5,529 nucleotides of DNA from Vibrio tasmaniensis 1F-187 (GTDB lineage: Bacteria > Pseudomonadota > Gammaproteobacteria > Enterobacterales > Vibrionaceae). Where the stretch lies: NCBI RefSeq assembly GCF_000272405.2, contig NZ_AJZM02000273.1, positions 1-5,529 on the forward strand, given 5' to 3'. Below, piece after piece: positions 1 through 5,529 of this stretch (positions are counted from its first letter, which is position 1; each line of letters starts with the position of its first letter). Position numbers and translations under genes: made by a program. The notes under the pieces are model-generated. The model was not told the DNA's origin, did not search any database, and saw only the letters and a program-made list of their open reading frames with translations.

Positions 1-2423
1 TTGATGAAGCGACAGCGGCTGGCGAAGCCATGACACTGTGTAAGCGTGCTGGTAAAAGCAAGAGCAAAGTATTCTTCGTTGCCGACGATGTTCATCCTCA
101 AACACTAGAAGTTGTTAAGACTCGTGCTGAGTACATCGGCTTTGAAGTCATGGTTGGTGCTCTTGAAACACTTCCAGAGCAAGACGTATTTGGTGCGCTC
201 CTCCAATACCCTGGTACAACAGGCGAAGTTCGCGACCTAACAGACATCATTGCGAAAGCTCAAGCTAACAAGACTCTTGTAACCGTTGCAACAGACCTTC
301 TTGCTTCTGCACTACTTAAGCCTGTTGGTGAAATGGGCGCAGACGTAGCAATTGGTTCAGCGCAACGTTTCGGCGTTCCTATGGGATACGGCGGTCCACA
401 CGCTGCATTCATGGCAACACGTGAAAAGCATAAGCGTACAATGCCCGGTCGTGTAATTGGTGTATCTATCGATACGCACGGTAACCAAGCACTACGTATG
501 GCAATGCAAACTCGTGAGCAACACATCCGCCGCGAAAAAGCGACATCGAATATCTGTACAGCTCAAGCACTTCTAGCAAACATGGCGTCTTTCTACGCGG
601 TTTACCACGGTGCAGAAGGCCTACGTACAATTGCTCGTCGTACACACCACATGACAGCTATCCTAGCGGCTGGCCTGACTAAAGCGGGTTACGAGCTAAC
701 GAACAACAGCTTCTTTGATACCATCACGCTGAACACAGAAGACAAGACAGATGCACTGTACGCGAAAGCGCAAGCAGCAGACATCAACCTTCGCCGACTT
801 GTTGGTAAGATTGGTATCAGCCTAGATGAAACAACAACAATCGACGACGTGAACGCACTGTTCGCAATCTTCGACGTGAAAGAAGACGTTCAAGTACTAT
901 CTTCTGACATTGCATCAAACGAGTTTGCAGCAATTCCAGAAAACTGCCGTCGTGAATCAGAGTTCCTAACTCACCCAGTATTCAATACGCACCACAGCGA
1001 AACGCAAATGATGCGTTACCTAAAACAGCTTGAGAACAAAGACTTCTCACTAACGCACGGCATGATCCCACTGGGCAGCTGTACGATGAAGCTGAACGCT
1101 GCTGCTGAGATGATCCCAGTAACATGGCCTGAGTTTGGTTCTATTCACCCATTCGCACCTCTTGATCAAGCAGCAGGTTACACAGCGCTAGCGAAAGATC
1201 TTAAAGAGAAGCTTTGTGAAATTACCGGTTACGACGATTTCTCACTACAGCCTAACTCTGGTGCATCTGGCGAATACGCAGGTCTAATCGCGATTCAACG
1301 CTACCACGCAAGCCGCGGTGAAGCTCACCGTAACGTTTGTCTGATTCCAAGCTCTGCGCACGGTACTAACCCTGCAACAGCATCAATGGTGTCAATGAAG
1401 GTTGTGGTTGTTAAGTGTGATGAAGATGGCAACATCGACATGACAGACCTAGCAGCGAAAATCGAGAAGCACAAAGAAAACCTATCAAGCATCATGATCA
1501 CTTACCCTTCTACGCACGGCGTATACGAAGAGCAAGTGAAAGAAGTGTGTGAACAAGTACACGCAGCGGGCGGTCAGGTTTACCTAGACGGCGCGAACAT
1601 GAACGCTCAAGTAGGTCTAACTTCACCTGGCTTCATCGGTTCAGACGTATCTCACTTGAACCTACACAAAACATTCTGTATCCCACACGGTGGTGGCGGT
1701 CCGGGTATGGGTCCTATCGGCGTTAAATCGCACCTAGCACCTTTCCTACCCGGTCACATCGAAAACGGTGTACAAGGTTCTGACTACGCGGTATCAGCAG
1801 CAGATTTAGGCAGTGCTTCAATTCTACCTATCTCTTGGGCTTACATCGCAATGATGGGCGAACCTGGTCTAACAGACGCGACTAAAGTAGCGATTCTGAA
1901 CGCGAACTACGTGATGGAAAAACTACGTCCTCACTACCCTGTTCTTTACCGTGGCACTAACGGCCGCGTAGCGCACGAATGTATTATCGATATTCGTCCA
2001 CTTAAAGAAGACACAGGCATCAGCGAAGAAGATATCGCTAAGCGTCTAATGGACTTCGGTTTCCACGCGCCTACGATGTCTTTCCCAGTAGCAGGCACAC
2101 TAATGGTAGAACCAACTGAATCTGAAGATTTAGAAGAGCTAGACCGTTTCTGTGAAGCGATGATCGCAATCCGTCACGAAATGGCAGCAGTGAAAGCGGG
2201 TGAATGGCCACTAGACAACAACCCTCTAGTGAACGCACCGCACACGCAAGTTGACCTTTCAGGCGCAGAATGGGGTCGCCCTTACTCTCGCGAACTGGCT
2301 TGCTTCCCATCGAAAGCAACGAAGAACTCGAAGTACTGGCCAACAGTTAACCGTGTAGACAACGTATACGGCGACCGTAACCTAATCTGTTCTTGCCCAA
2401 GTATCGACAACTACGAAGACTAA
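1..2423 (+). CDS. gcvP: Glycine dehydrogenase (decarboxylating), P protein of the glycine cleavage system, 5' truncated by window
   Basis: This is the PLP-dependent P protein. It decarboxylates glycine and passes the aminomethyl group to the lipoyl arm of the H protein (GcvH), feeding one-carbon units to folate through GcvT; it acts in the cytoplasm. The reading frame is open from base 3, so the ATG at 30 is internal. About 806 residues are present, and roughly 150 N-terminal residues of a protein of about 955 lie outside the window. Family landmarks are GSCTMKLN (around 1074-1097), the PLP-binding region SHLNLHKTF with the Schiff-base lysine codon at 1668-1670, and the glycine-rich GGGGPG directly after it. 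The C-terminus ends in CPSIDNYED, as in vibrios. Length and motifs show no damage. Codon use is rich in CTA leucine, and the gene is visibly less AT-rich than the cassettes that follow. Identification is very secure; the promoter and the neighbours gcvT and gcvH are not in view. Confidence 0.98.
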   Translation, partial: DEATAAGEAMTLCKRAGKSKSKVFFVADDVHPQTLEVVKTRAEYIGFEVMVGALETLPEQDVFGALLQYPGTTGEVRDLTDIIAKAQANKTLVTVATDLLASALLKPVGEMGADVAIGSAQRFGVPMGYGGPHAAFMATREKHKRTMPGRVIGVSIDTHGNQALRMAMQTREQHIRREKATSNICTAQALLANMASFYAVYHGAEGLRTIARRTHHMTAILAAGLTKAGYELTNNSFFDTITLNTEDKTDALYAKAQAADINLRRLVGKIGISLDETTTIDDVNALFAIFDVKEDVQVLSSDIASNEFAAIPENCRRESEFLTHPVFNTHHSETQMMRYLKQLENKDFSLTHGMIPLGSCTMKLNAAAEMIPVTWPEFGSIHPFAPLDQAAGYTALAKDLKEKLCEITGYDDFSLQPNSGASGEYAGLIAIQRYHASRGEAHRNVCLIPSSAHGTNPATASMVSMKVVVVKCDEDGNIDMTDLAAKIEKHKENLSSIMITYPSTHGVYEEQVKEVCEQVHAAGGQVYLDGANMNAQVGLTSPGFIGSDVSHLNLHKTFCIPHGGGGPGMGPIGVKSHLAPFLPGHIENGVQGSDYAVSAADLGSASILPISWAYIAMMGEPGLTDATKVAILNANYVMEKLRPHYPVLYRGTNGRVAHECIIDIRPLKEDTGISEEDIAKRLMDFGFHAPTMSFPVAGTLMVEPTESEDLEELDRFCEAMIAIRHEMAAVKAGEWPLDNNPLVNAPHTQVDLSGAEWGRPYSRELACFPSKATKNSKYWPTVNRVDNVYGDRNLICSCPSIDNYED

Positions 2424-2445
2424 TTTTTGTAGATTTTAGATAAAC

Positions 2446-2473
2446 AAAAGCGAACCACTTGGTTCGCTTTTTT
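2446..2473. terminator. Rho-independent terminator after gcvP, possibly bidirectional
   Basis: The arms AAAAGCGAACC and GGTTCGCTTTT form an 11-bp perfect stem around a 4-base loop, 22 bases after the gcvP stop. On the plus strand the stem runs into six T residues, the classic intrinsic terminator layout. On the minus strand the complement of the A-rich left side also gives a short T stretch, so the same hairpin could stop leftward transcription coming out of the cassette array. Confidence 0.9.
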
Positions 2474-2530
2474 ATTTTTGTTGTTATTTGGCTGCTAGTG
2501 CAATTTACTTAATAAAGTGACTTCGGACTT

Positions 2531-2587
2531 GTTTAACACTCGGGATTTAACGTTGGCTAGGCAACGCTCAATCATTATTTGTTATAC
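2531..2587 (-). other. Short 57-bp attC site of the last cassette
   Basis: Read on the minus strand, this begins with GTATAAC (R'') 11 bases after the M23 gene's stop codon and ends with GTTAAAC, a perfect match to the GTTRRRY core (R'). The two halves form an imperfect inverted repeat over the whole length: R''/R' arms, a GATT-containing spacer, and inner arms CGTTG/CAACG around the six-base tip CCTAGC. That is the folded architecture recognised by integron integrases. The length is at the short limit known for attC sites, and the sequence is unlike the VCR-type sites elsewhere in the window. Nothing resembling another attC or cassette lies between it and the gcvP terminator, so it appears to be the distal edge of the array. 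Confidence 0.72.
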
Positions 2588-2597
2588 GCATATTGGA

Positions 2598-3260
2598 TTA
2601 GTTTCGTGATAATTTAGACTTGGTTAGTAATATGAATTGTTCAGGGTCTATGTACCCTTTAAATATTGGAGGTTCTGTTGTGTATCCCCCCATCCAACGA
2701 TCGGGACCAGTTTCGGGGTATTCCATACGTGACCCCATTCTTATTGAAAAATGTATATGGGCATTTACACCAATGCCAAAATCCTCTGAAGGGTCAGCTA
2801 TATAACCAAGCAAATCCCCTTTTTTAATTGCCCCTTTTGAGACTAACCAGCTTTTTAATGACAGATGACCGTACAATGAATAAAGGTTTTCTTTTGGGTG
2901 ATCAATAATCACAACGCCAGGGTAACCGTTCATATAACCAGAATAACTTACAACACCATCAGCAATAGCGTATACAGGCTCTCCAACTTCAGCAAAATAG
3001 TCTATAGCAGCATGATATAAATGAGGAAATCGAGAAGCAGTATTAAATGAGGCAAAACCCTGTAATTCTGAACGTGAATCCAGAGGAAATCTATATGGCT
3101 CTTTTAAATTTTCAGCAATCCCCTCTAATATCGGACGGACAAGATTAAGTTCTTCATCAACCAGCCGCTGTTTCGTGTCCGTGAGTACTTTTGAACCTAA
3201 AAATACTAAAGGCAAAATAGTAAGGGTAATGATTACAATAACTTTCTTTGATATTTCCAT
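2598..3260 (-). CDS. Membrane-anchored M23 (LytM/peptidase_M23) family metallopeptidase, integron cassette gene
   Basis: This is a predicted zinc endopeptidase of 220 residues that would cut peptidoglycan cross-bridges or stems in the periplasm. An N-terminal hydrophobic helix (VIVIITLTILPLVFLG, about residues 7-22) follows a short basic start, so a signal anchor is likely. The M23 core follows, with zinc-ligand motif HAAID (H83, D87), YGHL (catalytic-type His132) and HIHF (H168, H170), so the active site looks complete. The start at 3260 is chosen because GGAAGGG lies six bases upstream; ATGs at 3281 and 3275 are in frame but lack such a site. The gene starts about 27 bases after the preceding attC and ends 11 bases before the next, so it fills a cassette with no room for its own promoter. 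The M23 fold is clear; whether it is a cell-wall remodelling enzyme, an anti-competitor lysin or a phage-related factor cannot be told. Confidence 0.9.
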   Translation of the reverse strand: MEISKKVIVIITLTILPLVFLGSKVLTDTKQRLVDEELNLVRPILEGIAENLKEPYRFPLDSRSELQGFASFNTASRFPHLYHAAIDYFAEVGEPVYAIADGVVSYSGYMNGYPGVVIIDHPKENLYSLYGHLSLKSWLVSKGAIKKGDLLGYIADPSEDFGIGVNAHIHFSIRMGSRMEYPETGPDRWMGGYTTEPPIFKGYIDPEQFILLTKSKLSRN

Positions 3261-3263
3261 CGA

Positions 3264-3273
3264 TTTCCCTTCC
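3264..3273 (-). promoter_or_regulatory. Ribosome binding site deciding the M23 peptidase start
   Basis: GGAAGGGAAA on the minus strand precedes the ATG at 3260 with GGAAGGG six bases away. It lies inside the reading frame of the longer alternatives starting at 3281 and 3275, which argues for the shorter protein beginning MEISKK. Confidence 0.65.
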
Positions 3274-3286
3274 ATTGACATCGAAG

Positions 3287-3383
3287 CGTATACGCTGCAT
3301 TAAGGTGTGAGCGGCGCTTAGCTATACTTTGAGCAAAGCGAAAACGCCAAGCGTTGCGAATCACTCTCAAATGCTTGTTATAC
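3287..3383 (-). other. attC site (VCR-like, 97 bp) of the putative lipoprotein cassette
   Basis: On the minus strand the site opens with GTATAACAAGC (R'') nine bases after the stop codon of the upstream gene. It contains the vibrio-type core GATTCGCAACGCTTGGCGTTTTCG and closes near GCGTATACG. Arms pair across the site: GCATT...GTG with CAC...AATGC, and ACGCTTGGC with GCTAAGCG. The right-hand core reads GTATACG where GTTRRRY (often GTTATAC in vibrios) would be expected, as if one T were lost. Confidence 0.85.
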
Positions 3384-3392
3384 ATCTGTGCG

Positions 3393-3845
3393 TTAAAAAT
3401 CACAGCGCTTTTCAATTGATGGTATGTGTTTACTTCTAGACCTTCTATCAAGAACCAAATACTTACCATGGTTAATAAGGACTTCATATTGAATGTTCTT
3501 GCGGCCGCCACCAAGGTGTTTTTCTGGCCAACTCGGCCAAGACTTATATACGCGACCTGTGAACTTAAGCACTTCCCTATCAGCAAGTGGCTCCATATAA
3601 GAGCTAAAATCACGGTCTACAACAAAACCCAAAATTTCATTATCCAGCAAGAAGTCGTCACCCGCATTCTTTCCAATAATTTTCCATACCTGAGGCTCAC
3701 TTGTTCCAAAATAATCGGTTGCCAATATAGAGAACGATTGAAAGCAGCCATTTTGTATTTCTTGTTTTCGGCTACAACTGTAAATCAAGAGAGTTATACA
3801 TCCTAAAACACAAATCCATTTGTAAATCATATATCTATCAATCAT
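3393..3845 (-). CDS. Hypothetical protein, putative lipoprotein, integron cassette gene
   Basis: I do not recognise the family of this 150-residue protein. Residues 9-23 are hydrophobic and end in LLIYSC, with C24 fitting a loose lipobox (Ile at -3, Ser at -1, an unusual Tyr at -2), so export as an inner- or outer-membrane lipoprotein is plausible but not certain. The mature part is soluble-looking, mixed in charge, and carries aromatic stretches (KSWPSWPEKH) and a basic C-terminal region. The orientation is supported by the cassette layout: its stop lies nine bases before the R'' box of an attC, and its start is about 12 bases after the R' box of the previous attC. No good Shine-Dalgarno sequence precedes either the ATG at 3845 or the one at 3830, so the start is uncertain; both keep the hydrophobic segment. 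The M23 peptidase cassette is next downstream. Confidence 0.75.
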   Translation of the reverse strand: MIDRYMIYKWICVLGCITLLIYSCSRKQEIQNGCFQSFSILATDYFGTSEPQVWKIIGKNAGDDFLLDNEILGFVVDRDFSSYMEPLADREVLKFTGRVYKSWPSWPEKHLGGGRKNIQYEVLINHGKYLVLDRRSRSKHIPSIEKRCDF

Positions 3846-3856
3846 TGGTTAGCGAT

Positions 3857-4033
3857 GTATGACGCCCGCTTATGTGGTGAGCAACGCAATGCGGTGTACG
3901 GCAACTAGCATCGCGTTAAGCAGTGGTAAACGTTGACCACCAAACCTAAACAATCGTGCCGTAAACACTAAATTCAAAGCAATCCGAAAATGCCAAGCGT
4001 TGGGAATCCGTCTTAAACGTCGTTTTGTTAAAA
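3857..4033 (-). other. Long attC site (177 bp) of the zinc-ribbon cassette, VCR-like
   Basis: Minus-strand order: TTTTAACAAAACG (R'') right after the upstream gene's stop, then GACGTTTAAGACGGATTC, then CCCAACGCTTGGCATTTTCG, a hallmark of vibrio superintegron sites. A long variable region follows, then GCGTTGCTCACC and the end ATAAGCGGGCGTCATAC. The variable region is itself structured: GTGTTTACGGCA pairs with TGCCGTACAC, and inside that GTGGTCAAC/GTTTACCAC (3923-3940) is an 18-base near-palindrome. The R' core reads GTCATAC, so the conserved GTT triplet is GTC. The site is clearly longer than the usual 120-130 bp of vibrio sites. Confidence 0.88.
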
Positions 4034-4294
4034 CTACGCTTTCCTAATTGGTTGACATATAAACCACAAAAAACAACACGCAAACGTTAATCCTGCGGCA
4101 TTTAACTCGTTAAGTCCGAATTGATTGACGAAAAGGGAACTACCCGAAGCTGCAACAAAAAAGGTAGCATAATAATAGGCCTTGAAGAGCTTCAACTCAT
4201 GACAACACTTTTTGCATTTTATTAGTTTGCCAGGGATGAATTTAAACTTATCCCTTACAGTCAAGGGCTCTGCGCAGTTTGGGCACTTGAACAT
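4034..4294 (-). CDS. Small zinc-ribbon protein with two membrane helices, integron cassette gene
   Basis: This predicted 86-residue protein has an N-terminal CPNC (C4, C7) and a second CKKC (C27, C30; another Cys at 31), a four-cysteine zinc-ribbon pattern. Two hydrophobic segments follow, about residues 40-57 and 66-80, separated by a polar turn (NQFGLNELN). The zinc ribbon would face the cytoplasm if the protein is a membrane hairpin. No known function can be assigned; such fusions occur widely among short uncharacterised bacterial proteins. The start at 4294 is chosen because AGGAG stands five bases upstream; the GTG at 4300 overlaps that site and is unlikely. The stop codon runs almost directly into the R'' box of the following attC. 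Upstream lies the scar of a truncated IS, and a hairpin overlaps the ribosome binding site. Confidence 0.75.
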   Translation of the reverse strand: MFKCPNCAEPLTVRDKFKFIPGKLIKCKKCCHELKLFKAYYYATFFVAASGSSLFVNQFGLNELNAAGLTFACCFLWFICQPIRKA

Positions 4295-4299
4295 ATCCA

Positions 4300-4304
4300 C
4301 TCCT
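4300..4304 (-). promoter_or_regulatory. Shine-Dalgarno AGGAG for the zinc-ribbon gene
   Basis: AGGAG is followed by TGGAT and then ATG at 4294, an ideal spacing of five bases. Its first three bases are part of the 3' arm of the upstream hairpin. Confidence 0.7.
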
Positions 4305-4329
4305 AATTGGCATTGTCAATGCCAATAGG
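4302..4329 (-). promoter_or_regulatory. Inverted repeat/hairpin overlapping the ribosome binding site of the zinc-ribbon gene
   Basis: On the minus strand CCTATTGGCATTG is followed by a single A and then CAATGCCAATTAGG. The arms are complementary over 13 bases with one unpaired T in the 3' arm; the inner 21 bases (4306-4326) form a perfect palindrome around one central base. As RNA it would pair CCUA with the UAGG that begins the Shine-Dalgarno sequence. As DNA it could be an operator for a dimeric regulator. There is no U-tract after it, so it is not an intrinsic terminator for leftward transcription. Its role is inferred from position alone. Confidence 0.55.
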
Positions 4330-4347
4330 CTAATAGCAACTAGTTTA

Positions 4348-5144
4348 CTATGCAAAACAGTAAGAATTTACTTCGAGGGAGTTCAAAAATGCCACGTAGC
4401 TATTTTTCCTAATTATGTCGCCTTTTAGCGTATGGAAGAACGACTCCACCTCCGCATTATCAGTGCAATGACCTGGAGGATTCATACTTGGGACAATTCC
4501 ATTTTTTGATAATAAAGCTTGAACTTCATGTGCTCGATATTCAGAGCCTCTGTCGGTATGAAATAATAACCGCTCTTGTGGTTTTCGATTTCTAATTGCC
4601 ATTCTCAACTAACTCATCGTTAGCTGTGTACTCTTCTTACTGCCAAGCGACCAACCGACGATTTTACGCGAGTAAAGGTCGATAACGACCGCTAAATACA
4701 TCCAACGTTTACCTTGCTTTATATACGTGAGATCTCCAGACCATTGTTGATTAACTGCCGTTGGTTTTGGTGTGTCTTTTTTAATATTCTTAATCGATTG
4801 ATAAAACCGATGTAGCTTGGCCATCCTTAGGTAAATCCGATAACTTCGCGCTCGTAGTCCTTGCTCTCTCATGATCCGAGCCACACGCTTGCGGTTGACC
4901 AAAACTCCTTGGCGCCTAAGCTCTGCATGAACCCTTGGACTACCTGAGAAAACACTTAAATTATTCGCTTCTTCAAAGCCTGCTCTTCTTGAGCATAGCG
5001 ACTTGGCTCTCTACCAAGCCATGCGTAGTAACCCGACTTAGAAACAGATAGAACCCGGCACATCAATACTATGGAATAACGTGTTTTGTAATGGGCTATG
5101 AATCGGAATTTTGTCGATTTTCTTGGGCAACGAATCGTTGCCAC
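4348..5144 (-). pseudogene. IS3-family transposase OrfB (DDE integrase core), disrupted and 3' truncated
   Basis: Pieces in order: the OrfB start in the -1 frame (VATIRCPRKS..., then the HTH-like LSVSKSGYYAW), the HTH_21-type region GSPRVHAELR...NRKRVARIM, and the rve catalytic core. All three catalytic residues survive: D in GDLTYI (4732-4734), D in HTDRGSEY (4552-4554) and E in VESFF (4444-4446), with 35 residues between the last two as in DD(35)E enzymes. The gene is nevertheless broken. A TAA stop lies at 4956-4958, and between it and GSPRV the frame shifts, where a few residues of the usual family sequence appear missing. An in-frame TAG lies at 4609-4611 between QLTMS and LRMAIRN. After RKNSYVAF the reading leaves the family sequence and stops at 4348, so about 45 C-terminal residues are lost. 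Confidence 0.88.
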
Positions 5145-5437
5145 TTTTTTAGCAAGTCATTCTCGAGCTTAAGTTGTTCGTTCTGACGTTCAAGCTCTGC
5201 AATCCGACTAGACTCAGTTTTCTGGCTCGGGATCTGAGTCCTTTTCTTACGTTTATCTTCCATAATAACCCCTTCTCTATAGTCCTTTCGCCATTTAGAA
5301 AGCATATAAGGGTGGATATCTAATGATAGCGCCACGCTTTTAACTGTAGCTCCTTCTCGAAGCGAAAGTCGGACAGCAGTTACCTTAAATTCCGTAAGAT
5401 ATTGTTGAGTTTTTTTACCTGATTTATAAGCTGGCAT
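5096..5437 (-). CDS. IS3-family transposase OrfA (helix-turn-helix protein)
   Basis: This 113-residue OrfA binds the IS ends and is made alone or fused to OrfB by frameshifting. Residues 10-45 hold the HTH_Tnp_1-type domain (EFKVTAVRLSLREGATVKSVALSLDIHP... SKWRKDYREG, seen in separate blocks). Residues about 75-100 hold the heptad leucine/coiled-coil region (IAELERQNEQLKLENDLL) that mediates multimerisation in this family. The start at 5437 is supported by GGAGG six bases upstream; the in-frame TTG at 5449 overlaps that site. The frame is intact and of normal length. With OrfB broken, an OrfA-only product remains possible, and such products can act as inhibitors of related IS copies. Confidence 0.9.
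   Translation of the reverse strand: MPAYKSGKKTQQYLTEFKVTAVRLSLREGATVKSVALSLDIHPYMLSKWRKDYREGVIMEDKRKKRTQIPSQKTESSRIAELERQNEQLKLENDLLKKWQRFVAQENRQNSDS
5144..5150 (-). promoter_or_regulatory. A6G slippery site for programmed -1 frameshift (OrfA to OrfAB)
   Basis: AAAAAAG lies within codons CTA AAA AAG near the end of OrfA. A one-base slip back leads straight into the OrfB frame (KKVATIRCPRK). OrfA continues 16 codons past it, so the two frames overlap at 5096-5144. This is the usual means of making the IS3-family fusion transposase. Confidence 0.8.
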
Positions 5438-5460
5438 AAACACCTCCAATTACAATTGAA

Positions 5461-5487
5461 GGTGTCCATTAGATCGGGTCAACTACA
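5461..5487 (-). repeat. Terminal inverted repeat (left end) of the IS3-family element
   Basis: The end begins TGTAGTTGACCCGATCTAAT, starting with TG as IS3-family ends do, and lies 24 bases before the OrfA ATG. The boundary at 5487 is set by the attC sequence that resumes at 5488. The partner repeat at the other end is absent. Confidence 0.75.
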
Positions 5488-5514
5488 GAATCCCTCTTAA
5501 ATTGCTTGTTGAAC
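5488..5514 (-). other. Left half of an attC site interrupted by the IS
   Basis: On the minus strand this reads GTTCAAC (a perfect RYYYAAC R'' core) followed by AAGCAATTTAAGAGGGATTC, the standard opening of vibrio superintegron attC sites. At GGGATTC the sequence breaks into the IS terminal repeat, where CCCAACGCTTGGC-like sequence would be expected. It implies another cassette gene just beyond the right edge of the window; the last 15 bases (5515-5529) are too few to identify it. Confidence 0.82.
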
Positions 5515-5529
5515 GAAGCCGCTGCGCGG

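Larger units (their letters stand above)
4386..5487 (-). mobile_element. Truncated IS3-family insertion sequence
   Basis: The element reads leftward. Its intact end starts TGTAGTTGACCCGATC at 5487, followed by OrfA, an A6G slippery heptamer and OrfB, the standard two-frame layout of the IS3 family. About 1.1 kb remains, against about 1.2-1.3 kb for complete relatives. The other end is missing: no inverted copy of the terminal repeat (TGTAGTTGACC on the plus strand) occurs near 4300-4390, and OrfB similarity stops around 4386. No target duplication can therefore be read. The intact end lies inside an attC, directly against GGGATTC of its left half. The left boundary is approximate. Confidence 0.88.

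Noticed and set aside
260..526. Minus-strand frame inside gcvP (and a similar one at 2071-2343)
   Set aside because: Both are antisense to conserved gcvP coding sequence and have no support of their own.
2620..2805. Plus-strand frame of 61 codons within the M23 gene
   Set aside because: It lies antisense to the conserved HxH region of a clear M23 peptidase.
3233..3613. Minus-strand frame of 126 codons spanning the 97-bp attC and overlapping two cassette genes
   Set aside because: It would read through an attC and overlap both better-supported genes in another frame; there is no protein-like domain.
3426..3806. Plus-strand reading frame of 126 codons opposite the putative lipoprotein gene
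   Set aside because: It has no ribosome binding site and runs against the cassette orientation. The minus-strand gene fits tightly between two attC sites, so this is a shadow.
2531..4033. CRISPR array as an explanation for the spaced repeats
   Set aside because: The repeats are long, variable, internally folded and separated by whole genes, which fits attC sites and not CRISPR repeats.
2598..4294. Toxin-antitoxin pair, common in vibrio cassette arrays
   Set aside because: None of the three cassette proteins shows a known toxin or antitoxin pattern; the genes are single per cassette and two look membrane or envelope bound.
4340..4360. Possible promoter for the zinc-ribbon gene (TTGCAT and TATTAG-like boxes)
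   Set aside because: The spacing is only about 14 bases and the -10 match is weak, so it was not listed as a feature.

Overview
The window looks like a Vibrio chromosome. The first 2.4 kb is the 3' part of gcvP, which closely resembles vibrio glycine dehydrogenase. The rest carries attC recombination sites of the Vibrio superintegron (VCR-like) type, with core stretches such as CAACGCTTGGCATTTTCG and TTTAAGAGGGATTC. The species cannot be fixed from this window.

Layout, left to right. (1) gcvP on the plus strand, missing its 5' end (1-2423), closed by a strong hairpin terminator (2446-2473). (2) An array of integron gene cassettes, all reading leftward on the minus strand, each gene followed by an attC at its 3' end. 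In the direction of transcription these are: a small zinc-ribbon two-helix membrane protein (4034-4294) with a 177-bp attC (3857-4033); a putative lipoprotein of unknown function (3393-3845) with a 97-bp attC (3287-3383); and a membrane-anchored M23/LytM-type metallopeptidase (2598-3260) with a very short 57-bp attC of a different type (2531-2587). (3) A degraded IS3-family element (about 4386-5487) sitting inside a further attC, of which only the first 27 bp remain (5488-5514).

Because attC lies 3' of each cassette gene, the integrase/attI end of the array must be to the right, outside the window. The 57-bp attC would then be the distal edge of the array, abutting the gcvP terminator. No integrase gene is visible, so the window alone cannot tell a superintegron edge from an integrase-less attC cluster. 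The gcvP transcript and the cassette transcripts converge on the hairpin at 2446-2473, whose symmetric stem could serve both.

The IS keeps one terminal repeat, an intact OrfA and an A6G frameshift motif. OrfB is broken by two stops and an apparent frameshift, and its 3' end and the second terminal repeat are missing, so the copy should not move by itself. The deletion that removed the IS end also removed the rest of the attC it had entered. The zinc-ribbon gene now lies just beyond this scar, behind a hairpin that overlaps its ribosome binding site. Two of the three complete attC sites have altered crossover (R') boxes, so these cassettes may be partly frozen in place.
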